A DNA stretch of 64,000 bases from CANKHA01 sp963750965 (GTDB taxonomy: Bacteria > Pseudomonadota > Alphaproteobacteria > Rhizobiales > Xanthobacteraceae), in contig CAVVSK010000013.1 in NCBI GenBank assembly GCA_963750965.1, positions 186,001 to 250,000 of the forward strand, written 5' to 3'. Position numbers and translations under genes: made by a program. Positions 52,883 through 62,218 of the stretch are shown here, piece by piece; the first letter of the stretch is position 1, and each line of letters starts with the position of its first letter. The notes under the pieces are model-generated. The model was not told the DNA's origin, searched no databases, and worked only from the letters and a program-made list of their open reading frames with translations.

Positions 52883-53551
52883 TCATTCGACAGTGGCGAT
52901 CAGGTCTACTCGCTTGTCTTGCTGCAACTGCCTGGCGCGCTCGGCTAGCTGCTCCTTTGGCATTTTACTTTTGGAAACTTGCACCCGGTAAAGGCCACCG
53001 GCGATCGGCCCACCAGCGATCGTCAAGTCGTTGTCATGTAAAAACGAAGTAATCTCGGCAACCTTCACCTCTGAGGCAAACCGGATCATGACGAAGGTGC
53101 CGTCAGTTACATGGGAACCGGGCGCGGTGGCAGTCTGATACGTGCCATTTGTCCGACCATCGTTGAGCAGGATGCCGGCAATAAGGCCGGCCTGCAGCAG
53201 GAGTACAAGCGCCGCCCCAGTGGCGGACCACGCTAGGGTACGGGGGGACAGCGACGCGAAGAAGCCCGAGAGACGCTCTACGAAGTCGAATGAGGGACGC
53301 GCGGGGCTCTTCGGCTCGCGGTCAATTTGCCTGAACAGCGCCTCCATTGCGCGGGTAGACGGCGCGCCTAAGCTTTCGTTGAGCTGGATCGTCTCTGCCA
53401 ATTCCTGGCGCACAAGCGCGTAGCGCCTGGCGAGCTCCGGGTCCCGTCGCAGCGCGTCATCGACGCGTTTGGCGTCGCGCGGATCAAGAGAACCGGCGGC
53501 ATGCCACGGCAGCAGCATCTCAATATCGTCCGAGTCGTTCGTCGTATTCAT
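52883..53551 (-). CDS. Anti-sigma factor, single-pass membrane protein
   Basis: 222 residues from MNTTNDSDDIEMLLPWHAAG. The cytoplasmic N-terminus (about 110 residues) includes LLPWHAAGSLDPRDAKRVDDAL, typical of anti-sigma domains in alphaproteobacteria that lack the zinc H-x3-C-x2-C motif. One membrane helix (TLAWSATGAALVLLLQAGLI) follows, then a periplasmic domain: GTFVMIRFASEVKVAEITSFL then GGPIAGGLYRVQVSKSKM. That C-terminal domain looks like a propeptide-type alpha/beta fold similar to prodomains of subtilisin relatives. Start overlaps the sigma gene stop by 4 nt. Confidence 0.85.
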   Translation of the reverse strand: MNTTNDSDDIEMLLPWHAAGSLDPRDAKRVDDALRRDPELARRYALVRQELAETIQLNESLGAPSTRAMEALFRQIDREPKSPARPSFDFVERLSGFFASLSPRTLAWSATGAALVLLLQAGLIAGILLNDGRTNGTYQTATAPGSHVTDGTFVMIRFASEVKVAEITSFLHDNDLTIAGGPIAGGLYRVQVSKSKMPKEQLAERARQLQQDKRVDLIATVE

Positions 53552-54108
53552 GGCCAGCCTCGCTCGATCCCGCGCTGCTTCAGCAGCTCGCCTAGCTTCT
53601 TCCGCGCATAAAACATGCGCGTCTTCACCGTCGCCTCTGGGATGCCTACGATAAGCGCGCACTCCTCCACCGACTTCTCATGGTAGTAGACCAAGTCGAT
53701 GATCTCCCGGTGCGTTGTGGAGAGTGCGTTCATGCATGCCCGCAGAGCCCCGCTGCTATCCTTTTTCGCCAGGCTCGTCTCCGGATCATCCGCAGTATCA
53801 ATGATTGCCTCGGCGCGCTCGTCATCCAGCTCCTCGTCCACCCGTTTACGTACGGCCGAGAGTGCCTTAAATCGCGCGACCGACAGCATCCAGGTGGATA
53901 CCGACGAGCGGCCCTCAAAGGTCCCCGCCTTCCGCCAAACCTCCAGAAAAACCTCACTGACAAGGTCTTCTGCCATTGCTTCGTGGCGGACGAAGCGCAG
54001 CACGAACCTGTAAACACGCACATGATGCCGGACGAACAACACCTGCATCGCTAGCCGGTCGCCGCCGGCAATGCGTTGGATAAGGGCCTCGTCAGAAGTG
54101 GTCTGCAT
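53548..54108 (-). CDS. ECF-type RNA polymerase sigma factor
   Basis: 186 residues. Sigma-2 region: ALIQRIAGGDRLAMQVLFVRH, YRFVLRFVRHEAMAEDLVSEVFLEVWRKA with the conserved DLVSEVFLEVW core. Sigma-4 region: ALSTTHREIIDLVYYHEKSVEECALIVGIPEATVKTRMFYARKKL. No region 3 or long N-terminus, as expected for group 4 sigma factors. It is preceded by the bipartite element at 54126-54156 shared with two downstream secreted-protein genes, which suggests autoregulation. The leader is very short. Confidence 0.94.
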   Translation of the reverse strand: MQTTSDEALIQRIAGGDRLAMQVLFVRHHVRVYRFVLRFVRHEAMAEDLVSEVFLEVWRKAGTFEGRSSVSTWMLSVARFKALSAVRKRVDEELDDERAEAIIDTADDPETSLAKKDSSGALRACMNALSTTHREIIDLVYYHEKSVEECALIVGIPEATVKTRMFYARKKLGELLKQRGIERGWP

Positions 54109-54125
54109 AGGCGTGCCGCTTCACC

Positions 54126-54156
54126 AATGGGTCGCTTCGGGCGGCCATTAGGTTCA
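54126..54156 (-). promoter_or_regulatory. Predicted ECF sigma promoter of the sigma/anti-sigma operon
   Basis: On the reverse strand TGAACC (54156-54151), then a 16-nt spacer, then CGACCC (54134-54129) followed by ATTGG. The same two blocks with the same spacer precede the genes starting at 56871 and 57896. The -35-like GAACC and -10-like CGAC blocks are what ECF factors commonly recognise. The -10 block ends about 18 nt before the start codon, so the transcript leader would be around 10 nt. Confidence 0.75.
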
Positions 54157-54298
54157 AACAACAATCCAAAGATACCTGCTGACTTTACATGATCCGCGAC
54201 TGGCGGCACGCGCCCGGTCAAATTGCGCTGGCGAGCGTTGCTCTGGTGTGAGGATGACAGGCCCGCAGGATGAACCCGCCGTGCCCTCGTCGCGCGTC

Positions 54299-55948
54299 CT
54301 ATGGCTTTGTCGCTATAGCACCAGCGACATTTCGCTGGATGGCCGACACCGCACGATAGGCGTCTGCCCGGCCGGCGCCGAACTGGTCGTCGCGGCCTTT
54401 GGGCCCGAGGTCAACCGCGGTTGAGAAGAGGATATTGCGGACCGAATCGGGCGTCAAATCAGGCTCGCGCTCCAGCAGGAGAGCGACAATGCCGCTGACG
54501 TGAGCCGCAGCCAGCGACGTCCCAGATGATATGCGATAAGTCGCATTGGGTGCCGCGTGCAGGATGTTGGTGCCCGGAGCTGCCACCCAGATATGAGAAC
54601 CGCGATTTGATGCGACTAAGACATTGTCCTCGGCATCTGTGGCAGTCACGGCGATAACGACCGGCTCCGCGGCGGGATAAAGCGGCGGCGAATTTGGTCC
54701 AGCGTTGCCGCTGGCAGCGACAAGGACAATGCCTTTGCGGTAGGCCGCCGCGAGTTCGCGCCCGATCAGGGGATCTCTGGGGCCGGCGAAACTCATGTTC
54801 AGGACCCGGGCGCCGTGGGTCGAGGCCCAGTCGATTCCGGTCATGATGTTGAAGGTCGTGCTTTCGGCCGCGCCGAACGCACGAACCGCCAGAATCCGAG
54901 CGGCCGGGGCTACTCCAAGAAGCCGGGCTCGCGCAGAAATCGCGCCCGCTATGCCGGTCCCATGGGCATCCGGGGCCTCAGGCGCGCGAAGCACGTCGAA
55001 TCTTCCGGCAATGGCACCGCTCAGTTCAGGATGAGCGCCATCTACACTCGAGTCGATAACAGCTACGATCACGCCGTTGCCTTTTGCGTGAGCATGCGCT
55101 TCCGGAAGCCGCAGCTTGGCCGAGGTATACTGAGCAGGATCACCGGCCATCACGGCAGGGCTTGAGCTCGCGAGCGCCTCCCCGCTCAAGGCAAAGAGGT
55201 AGTTCGGCTGTGCGGAGCGTACCTGACGATCCCGCTCGAGCGCGCGAATGACTTCAGGAACAGGACGACCGTTGAGAACACGCCAGCGATAGACGACCGC
55301 GTTGGCAAGCTGGAACCTCCGCGAATCCAAATGTGTCAGCGCATGACGCCGCGCGAGAGCCTCGATGGCACGAGGTGACAGTTGGGAATCGATTTCGAGG
55401 ACAACCTCGTTCGGTACATAGCGGGTCTCACCGGGGGACGGCATGCCGCTGTTGCGCCCGCCCGGACCTTGCCGAAGCGGCGCAGGCGGACCAGGCTGTG
55501 ACGGACTAAGAAACACGGCACTCGGTGCAGGGGCTGGCGGCGGCCAGACCGAAACGAGTGGCGGGACGACGGTGACCGGCGGAGGGCGAACGATCACGCC
55601 GCCAGGTTTATGGGTCACCTGAGGAGGTTTGGTCTTCGCATGCTTTGGACAGCACGACGAACGATTTGGTTTGTTTGCCTGCGGCTGGTGATGTTCCCTG
55701 CCTCCGGACCTACGGAGGGAAGGATTATTGCGATGGTGCGCAGGCCGCGCGTGCGGGGATGCCGGTGCGGCGCGAGCTACGGCAGGCTTCTTGTGATGAA
55801 CCGATCGTGCGGAAGCATCAGTTGTAAATGCGAGCGGTAACGAGGCTACGGCTATCCCGATGAATAGCTGCGCCGCGAGCATCCGCATTTGCCGAGCGCG
55901 AAATGATGCTGTCTTTGCTGGACTTGCTGTGTGAGGCCCTGAGTGCAT
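54299..55948 (-). CDS. Secreted S8 (subtilisin-like) serine peptidase
   Basis: 549 residues; start ATG 55946-55948 with GGAGGGGGG just upstream. A signal/anchor segment (MLAAQLFIGIAVASLPLAF) is followed by a His/Pro-rich low-complexity linker (about residues 60-180) and a prodomain-like part beginning RYVPNEVVLEIDSQLSPRAI. The peptidase S8 domain has D299 (IVAVIDSSVDG), H329 (DAHGTGIAGA), the oxyanion region VAASGNAGPNSPP and S478 (SGTSLAAAHVSG), so the triad is complete. It lies in the same orientation, upstream of the sigma operon, and may process envelope proteins or the anti-sigma periplasmic domain (inference). Confidence 0.92.
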   Translation of the reverse strand: MHSGPHTASPAKTASFRARQMRMLAAQLFIGIAVASLPLAFTTDASARSVHHKKPAVARAAPASPHARPAHHRNNPSLRRSGGREHHQPQANKPNRSSCCPKHAKTKPPQVTHKPGGVIVRPPPVTVVPPLVSVWPPPAPAPSAVFLSPSQPGPPAPLRQGPGGRNSGMPSPGETRYVPNEVVLEIDSQLSPRAIEALARRHALTHLDSRRFQLANAVVYRWRVLNGRPVPEVIRALERDRQVRSAQPNYLFALSGEALASSSPAVMAGDPAQYTSAKLRLPEAHAHAKGNGVIVAVIDSSVDGAHPELSGAIAGRFDVLRAPEAPDAHGTGIAGAISARARLLGVAPAARILAVRAFGAAESTTFNIMTGIDWASTHGARVLNMSFAGPRDPLIGRELAAAYRKGIVLVAASGNAGPNSPPLYPAAEPVVIAVTATDAEDNVLVASNRGSHIWVAAPGTNILHAAPNATYRISSGTSLAAAHVSGIVALLLEREPDLTPDSVRNILFSTAVDLGPKGRDDQFGAGRADAYRAVSAIQRNVAGAIATKP

Positions 55949-56130
55949 AACCCCCCTCCAGACGCAAACCGCCAAGCTGACACGGTGTTGTAGCAATGTT
56001 TCAACCGCAATAGAAGCGCGTGACGCCGGGAGAGCCGAAGCCGTGGCAGCGAGTAACGGGCTCATGACAGCGCCCTCCACGCTGGTTCAAATGAGGCACC
56101 CGCCGAGTTGGCTCGGCGGGTGCGTAAGGC

Positions 56131-56871
56131 TCAAGGATCCATCAGTGAAGGATCGTGCAGGCCGGAGGGCTGAAAGACGCCGCCGCCTTGAGCCGTCCTC
56201 GCTTTTGCCGCCTCTTCCTCAGCTTTGATTTTTTCTTCGTGGAGCTTGTTGCTGAGCGCGGAGTTTTCCAGCGTCTGCTCGATCTTCGGCTTGACCTGAT
56301 AGGTGTCGTAGACGGTTTTCACCGGACCGTAGACCGGAATGACGCGGGTGATACCCCATTCGACCGGCTTTGAAATCCAGATCGGAATCTTGCCTTGGCG
56401 GATGAGGTGATCCTTCGGAAGGTTCTTCGGCCCGTTGGCAACTGGGCCAGGCTTGGCGTTGTTCTGTGGCTGACTTGATCCGCCATTCGTCGTCGGTGGG
56501 GTGTTGTTCGCCTGAGGCGTATTACCCATGCCCATTTGGCGATAAACGCGAGCTTGGTCATTTTGCGGTCCGTAATTGAGGTTGCTGGACCTAGCGGTTG
56601 CACCGACCGCTTGCTTCGTCGCAGGTTGCCGTATGCCGGGCCGGTTTGCGTTGCGCAGAGGCGCGTTGCCGTGCGGCCTGATGCTGCTGCGAGCAAAATG
56701 GTGGGCGCGGTTGACATGATTGGAATGGAGGTGCGCGCGACCGCTCATGCGGTGAATGCCAGCGCCGCCTCCTCGGCCGAAGCCACGTGCTTGGGCGTCC
56801 TCGAACGAAGCAAAAATGGCGGCGCTCGAGAGCAATGCGGCTGCGGCGGTAGTGCAAAGTGTGCGCTTCAT
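56131..56871 (-). CDS. Secreted basic/low-complexity protein 1 of the ECF regulon
   Basis: 246 residues from MKRTLCTTAAAALLSSAAIFASFEDA with signal peptide cleavage near AQA. The mature N-terminus is rich in Gly, Arg, His and Asn (RGFGRGGGAGIHRMSGRAHL), the middle is Asn/Gln/Pro-rich linker, and the C-terminal ~90 residues are folded-looking (IPIWISKPVEWGITRVIPVYGPVKTVYDTY) plus a charged coiled-coil-like helix. It shares with the next gene upstream the ASFEDAQARG/ASLEDAEARG junction, the G-x-HRMS motif and the NMGMG/QMGMG motif. No known family. A 5' element identical to the sigma operon promoter lies at 56913-56943. Confidence 0.72.
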   Translation of the reverse strand: MKRTLCTTAAAALLSSAAIFASFEDAQARGFGRGGGAGIHRMSGRAHLHSNHVNRAHHFARSSIRPHGNAPLRNANRPGIRQPATKQAVGATARSSNLNYGPQNDQARVYRQMGMGNTPQANNTPPTTNGGSSQPQNNAKPGPVANGPKNLPKDHLIRQGKIPIWISKPVEWGITRVIPVYGPVKTVYDTYQVKPKIEQTLENSALSNKLHEEKIKAEEEAAKARTAQGGGVFQPSGLHDPSLMDP

Positions 56872-56912
56872 TGTCAGTCCCCTGTCGGTTTGCGTGGATG
56901 CCACCTTCCACC

Positions 56913-56943
56913 AATGGGTCGCCGCGGCCGGTGCATAGGTTCA
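56913..56943 (-). promoter_or_regulatory. Predicted ECF sigma promoter, secreted protein 1
   Basis: Reverse strand TGAACC (56943-56938), 16-nt spacer, CGACCC (56921-56916), then ATTGG. The 40 nt between this and the start codon also resemble the leader of secreted protein 2 (TTCCA near the promoter, CCCCTGTC near the ATG), so promoter and leader were probably duplicated with the gene. Confidence 0.75.
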
Positions 56944-57059
56944 CGCCGACGGGCGAAAATTTTTGAACGGCGACCCGCGGCAGGCCCAGCAACGAACGCC
57001 TTGGCAAAATGTCACCGCCGGCCCACTGCGGCCGGCGGCGAAAGCAGGAGAGAATGCAG

Positions 57060-57896
57060 CTATTTAAGGTCGCCCCAGGCGGGAGGAAGGTTGCCACCGA
57101 GCTGCTGCTTCACAGCGTTCGGAATGTTGAGGGTTGCCTTCTTGGCACCAATGTCGACCGGCGTTGAGAGAGGATCCTTCGGATCGATCGGGGTGAAAGC
57201 GTTGACGCCAGCCTCCAGCGCCGACGTCGTGACCGCCGGCAAGGGCGCCGTGATCACTTCGACCACAGCCGGGGGCGCGCCTGCCGCGCACGCCGCGGCA
57301 TTGAGGCACAATGAGAAGGCCGTCCCGATCGGGAACTTGCCCGACTGACCCACGTCGTAAATGTTCTTGGGATTCAGATTCCGGACGAATGTATTTTTCC
57401 AATTGATGATGATTGCCTGGCCCTGATTATGTTGGGGCTGGTTCTGCTTGCCTTTGCTGTCTTGCCCGGCCGGGGTGTTGTTTGCCGGCTGCTGCGGCGC
57501 GTTGGTATTGCCTCCCATGCCCATGTTCGCATACATGCGGTCTTGAGGCCGGTTCTGCATCGAACGCGGTCCCGGGAGCGGATTTCGGTTGAGAGTCGGA
57601 CTGTTGCGCTGACTGAGCTGCCGAAGATTTCCGCCATGACGCATCGTCTGCCCGCCATGAAGACCTTTACTGACCTGCGGCCCGCGCTGGACGCGGCCGA
57701 CATGGCTGGCCCGGGCGCCCAGACCGCCGTGCACGGCTCCACCGCGCGCAATGTTGGCGTGGCGGACGGGATTGCTCATGCGATGGAAGCCGCCGGCGCG
57801 GCCAGCGCCGCGGGCTTCGGCATCCTCAAGTGATGCCAAGAAGGCACTGGTGGCGAGAAGGGCGGCGGCGGCTGCGGTGAAGAGATGGCATGTCAT
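57060..57896 (-). CDS. Secreted basic/low-complexity protein 2 of the ECF regulon
   Basis: 278 residues from MTCHLFTAAAAALLATSAFLASLEDAEARG. The mature N-terminus is Gly/His/Arg-rich (GAGRAGGFHRMSNPVRHANI), followed by an Asn/Gln/Pro linker with MYANMGMGGNTNAPQQ and a C-terminal part (IIINWKNTFVRNLNPKNIYD; VVEVITAPLPAVTTSALEAG) with hydrophobic segments and two Cys (LCLNAAACAAG). Homologous in layout and N-terminal motifs to secreted protein 1, but the C-terminal domains differ, suggesting a common export/anchoring module with different effectors. Function unknown. Confidence 0.72.
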   Translation of the reverse strand: MTCHLFTAAAAALLATSAFLASLEDAEARGAGRAGGFHRMSNPVRHANIARGGAVHGGLGARASHVGRVQRGPQVSKGLHGGQTMRHGGNLRQLSQRNSPTLNRNPLPGPRSMQNRPQDRMYANMGMGGNTNAPQQPANNTPAGQDSKGKQNQPQHNQGQAIIINWKNTFVRNLNPKNIYDVGQSGKFPIGTAFSLCLNAAACAAGAPPAVVEVITAPLPAVTTSALEAGVNAFTPIDPKDPLSTPVDIGAKKATLNIPNAVKQQLGGNLPPAWGDLK

Positions 57897-57935
57897 TGTA
57901 GTCCCCTGTCCGTTGCGTTGATGGCGACTTCCATG

Positions 57936-57966
57936 AATGGGTCGCGCCCACCCCCCAGGAGGTTCA
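57936..57966 (-). promoter_or_regulatory. Predicted ECF sigma promoter, secreted protein 2
   Basis: Reverse strand TGAACC (57966-57961), 16-nt spacer, CGACCC (57944-57939), then ATTCATG. This is the third copy in the window with the same two blocks and exact 16-nt spacing. It lies about 40 nt from the start codon at 57896. Confidence 0.75.
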
Positions 57967-58438
57967 AGGCTTCCAACAAATTTTTAAGTCGTTGAAGTTG
58001 CTGGAAAACAGCAAGCGTCACCGCGGACAGAAGGTGTCAAAGACGAGAGAGTCTGCCGGTTGCGGACTCGGATTCTGCCCGCCATCCCGCCAATTTTTTT
58101 CCAGTCAGCGGTGCCGCTGCCGCCCCGCCTCTTGGCTCAAATTAAAGTCCGTGAGTTTTTAGTTGGTACTCGAAATGAGAGCGAGCGAGGTCTAGCGAAG
58201 GATGCTGGCGGAGGGAGAGGACCTGAAAACAAACCTTCTCTGGGGCAGTGCGACTTTGCTTGCCTTCGCGACACTACGCAGACCTACTTAGCGCGCGCGG
58301 CGATCCGGACGTTCGCTTTGACGGCAAGAGCGGACGAAAGGCTCAGGTCCGCTTCGTGCCAATAACTGCCCATTGGCACATTCGAACCCGGTCTCCGGAT
58401 GCCCTTGGTCGTCCCGAGTTGCGGAGGCACAGCCCTGA
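57967..58438. other. Intergenic region, no gene recognised
   Basis: About 470 nt between secreted protein 2 and the binding-protein gene stop. It holds a T-run (58090-58096) and one copy of the 18-nt repeat GCTGGCGGAGGGAGAGGA at 58204-58221. Short frames here have no family resemblance. A TTCGAACCCGG string near 58382 resembles a tRNA T-loop but no cloverleaf can be folded around it. Confidence 0.45.
58204..58221. repeat. 18-nt direct repeat, copy 1
   Basis: GCTGGCGGAGGGAGAGGA, identical to 59395-59412. The sequence after it (CCTGAAAACAAACCTTCTC) also resembles that after copy 2 (ACTGGGATCCAACATTCTC), so this may be the right half of a larger degenerate element. The two copies flank the binding-protein gene 58439-59230. 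Confidence 0.6.
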
Positions 58439-59230
58439 TCATCGGACTGGCGGGGCCACCGCCGCATCGCGCTGGTTGCTGCGGGTGAGCGCGTCCGCAA
58501 CGAAACCGGAAGCCTTGGCGTCTTCCACGAAACCCTTCAGGAACTCCAACCCGTTCTCGCGGCCTTTCGGCGTTCCAATCGCCTGCTCAATCACCATGAA
58601 GCGCCCGTCCATGACACGCACGTCTGGTTGACCGGAGGCGAACGCAATGAGTTGCTGGCGAACGCCCGCCGCAACCTCGAGTTTCTGGTCGCGGAAGACG
58701 TCGATCACGGTAGGCGACGTCGGAGCACGAACGAGTTGCGCCTTTTTGATCGTCCGGGTCAGGTAAAGATCGTAGGCACTTCCTTTTCCAACGGCGATCC
58801 GCACGCCCTCCCGGTCGATGTCCTCGATCGTCCGCAGGGGCGAGTCCGCCCGGACAAGGTAGGTTCCTTCAATCACGACATAAGGCGCGGTGAATGCGAT
58901 GTCGTTTGCACGCCCGGGATCGATGGCCAGGAACGCGACGTCCCACACGCCGGCCTTGGCCGCGTCCGCAACCTTCCCGGCAGCCTCGAACAGGACGAAC
59001 TCGACAGGAACGCCGAGCCGGCGGGCGAGCTCGCGGGAGAGATCGGCCGAAATCCCCCGCGGCTCGCCGGTCGTTGAGTCCTTTTGAGCCAGAACGGGAT
59101 TACCAAAGTTGATGGCTGCCCGTAGCTTGCCTTCCGGCGCAATCTCCTTGACTACCTGGGACGAGACGGTCTGCGCCGCGGCATTGCTGGCGAACAGGAT
59201 GACTGCCAGAGTTTGCAGAAGCCTCAACAT
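58439..59230 (-). CDS. ABC transporter substrate-binding protein, amino-acid type (SBP_bac_3)
   Basis: 263 residues; ATG 59228-59230 behind GGGAGGCAGGTC. Signal peptide MLRLLQTLAVILFASNAAAQ. Typical family 3 features: GKLRAAINFGNPVLA, GEPRGISADLSRELARRLG, AAKAGVWDVAFLAIDPGRA, IAFTAPYVVIEGTYLV and VRIAVGKGSAYDLYL. No permease or ATPase gene is adjacent, so it is an orphan binding protein that either works with a transporter elsewhere or serves sensing. It is bracketed by the two copies of the 18-nt repeat. Confidence 0.88.
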   Translation of the reverse strand: MLRLLQTLAVILFASNAAAQTVSSQVVKEIAPEGKLRAAINFGNPVLAQKDSTTGEPRGISADLSRELARRLGVPVEFVLFEAAGKVADAAKAGVWDVAFLAIDPGRANDIAFTAPYVVIEGTYLVRADSPLRTIEDIDREGVRIAVGKGSAYDLYLTRTIKKAQLVRAPTSPTVIDVFRDQKLEVAAGVRQQLIAFASGQPDVRVMDGRFMVIEQAIGTPKGRENGLEFLKGFVEDAKASGFVADALTRSNQRDAAVAPPVR

Positions 59231-59360
59231 GACCTGCCTCCCGTCTGATCTTTCCTGACGTACGCTGTGAACTGTCATAAGCGTAGCACCTTCCTGACGG
59301 GATTGTCTCAGAACGGCGTTGGACGTCCGCTATCCAAGCCTATTAGATTCCTGCCGCAGC

Positions 59361-59432
59361 GGAGAAAGTTGGCTGCCAGTTCCTCTCGCTTCGGGCTGGC
59401 GGAGGGAGAGGAACTGGGATCCAACATTCTCC
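59361..59432. repeat. Large interrupted palindrome (72 nt)
   Basis: From outside in: GGAGAA with TTCTCC, GTTGG with CCAAC, and CCAGTTCCTCTC with GAGAGGAACTGG (12 bp, perfect), with 1-3 nt bulges between blocks and a loop of about 20 nt that contains most of the 18-nt repeat. This would fold as a long RNA hairpin or DNA cruciform. It sits in the gap between glpK (stop 59530) and the binding-protein start, both on the reverse strand. It may be a REP/BIME-type element. Confidence 0.75.
59395..59412. repeat. 18-nt direct repeat, copy 2
   Basis: GCTGGCGGAGGGAGAGGA, identical to 58204-58221. It overlaps the loop and inner right arm of the palindrome at 59361-59432. Confidence 0.6.
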
Positions 59433-59529
59433 GGCTTGGAACAGCCACTACAACGTGACGAGAAGATTGGTGACCGGTGAGCGCGCGCGATCGTTTCGTG
59501 GGTGCCGGCACCGGTGCAGCGGCATCGAT

Positions 59530-61023
<1,494 letters not shown>

Positions 61024-61154
61024 TGGCGGCCCGCGTTTTCGATAGCGAAAGAGTATGGCTTATCGCGTTTCCGCCGCAATGGAGCGGGCCGCATCCCTCG
61101 TTGCCGCCCCGTATTCGCTTGGCTAAGATGGCCAGGCTTTTACGGGAGATCGAG

Positions 61155-62204
61155 ATGTCGGCTCGCCACGCGCTCCTGGCCACGGCTGCCCTGGCGGCCT
61201 GGATTTCGATGCCTTCGAGCGATGCGCAGGCGCAGCAGAGCGACTGCCAGAATCGCGGCCAGCTCGATGTGCTCTACTGCGATGACAATAACGATCTGGT
61301 CGCCGACGTGCCGCGCGATCCGAAGCGGTGGCGCGATCCGTCGACGCTGGTGTTCGCCTACACTCCGGTGGAAGACCCGGCCGTGTACCAGAACATCTTC
61401 ACGCCGTTCACCGACCACCTGAGCCAGTGCACGGGCAAGCGCGTGGTGTACTACCCGGTGCAGTCGAACTCGGCCGAGATCGAGGCGATGCGCTCGGGCC
61501 GGCTGCACGTCGCCGGCTTCTCCACGGGTCCGACCGGCTTTGCCGTCAACCTGGCCGGCGCGGTCCCGTTCGCGGCCAAGGGCACGGAGGCCGGGCCGCA
61601 CGGCTACCACCTGATCTCGGTGGTCAAGAAGGACAGCCCATACCAGAAGCTCGCCGATTTGAAGGGCAAGCGCGTCGCGCACACGGCGCCTTCCTCCAAC
61701 TCGGGGCATCTGGCGCCCCTCGTCCTCTATCCCCCCGAAGGCCTGAAACCGAACGAGGACTACAAGCCGCTGATGTCCGGTGGTCACGACAAGTCGGCGC
61801 TTGGCGTCGTCTCCGGCGACTACGACATGGCGGGCGTCGCGTCGGACGTGTTCGAGCGCATGGTGACCCGCGGCACCGTCAAGGCCGAGGATTTGCGGAT
61901 CATCTACAAGAGCCCGGTCTTCCCGACCTCCTCATTCGCGCACGCGCATGATCTCGCGCCCGAACTCGCCAAGAAGCTGACCGGATGCTTCTTAGAATTC
62001 CGCTTCCCGCCCGCGATGCAGAAGGAGTTCAACGGCGACGACCGCTTCATGCCGATCACCTACAAGGAAACGTGGAAGGTCGTGCGCGAGATCGCCGAGG
62101 GCTCCGGCACGCCCTACAACAAGGCGGCCTACGACGCCGAAGCGAAGCGTGAGGCCGAGGCGCTGGCGAAGAAACAGCAGCAGCAGTCCCCACCCAAGCA
62201 ATAG
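61155..62204 (+). CDS. phnD: Phosphonate/phosphite-type ABC substrate-binding protein
   Basis: 349 residues; ATG 61155 with GGGAG upstream. Signal peptide MSARHALLATAALAAWISMPSSDAQA. PhnD-family features: LVFAYTPVEDPAVYQNIFTPFTDHLSQCTGK, VQSNSAEIEAMRSGRLHVAGF, FAAKGTEAGPHGYHLISVVKKDSPY, LKGKRVAHTAPSSNSGHLAPL and DYDMAGVASDVFERM. The C-terminus is Gln/Lys-rich (KKQQQQSPPKQ). It delivers a phosphonate or related oxyanion to the PhnCE transporter that follows. Stop is 14 nt before phnC. Confidence 0.9.
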   Translation: MSARHALLATAALAAWISMPSSDAQAQQSDCQNRGQLDVLYCDDNNDLVADVPRDPKRWRDPSTLVFAYTPVEDPAVYQNIFTPFTDHLSQCTGKRVVYYPVQSNSAEIEAMRSGRLHVAGFSTGPTGFAVNLAGAVPFAAKGTEAGPHGYHLISVVKKDSPYQKLADLKGKRVAHTAPSSNSGHLAPLVLYPPEGLKPNEDYKPLMSGGHDKSALGVVSGDYDMAGVASDVFERMVTRGTVKAEDLRIIYKSPVFPTSSFAHAHDLAPELAKKLTGCFLEFRFPPAMQKEFNGDDRFMPITYKETWKVVREIAEGSGTPYNKAAYDAEAKREAEALAKKQQQQSPPKQ

Positions 62205-62218
62205 GTCCGCCGCCTCCC

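Noticed and set aside
55949..56020. Possible fourth ECF promoter before the S8 peptidase (TGAAAC-N16-GTCAGC)
   Set aside because: Spacing fits but the -10 block does not match CGACCC; not strong enough to call.
58376..58445. tRNA-like string TTCGAACCCGG
   Set aside because: No acceptor stem or anticodon arm can be folded at the right spacing on either strand.
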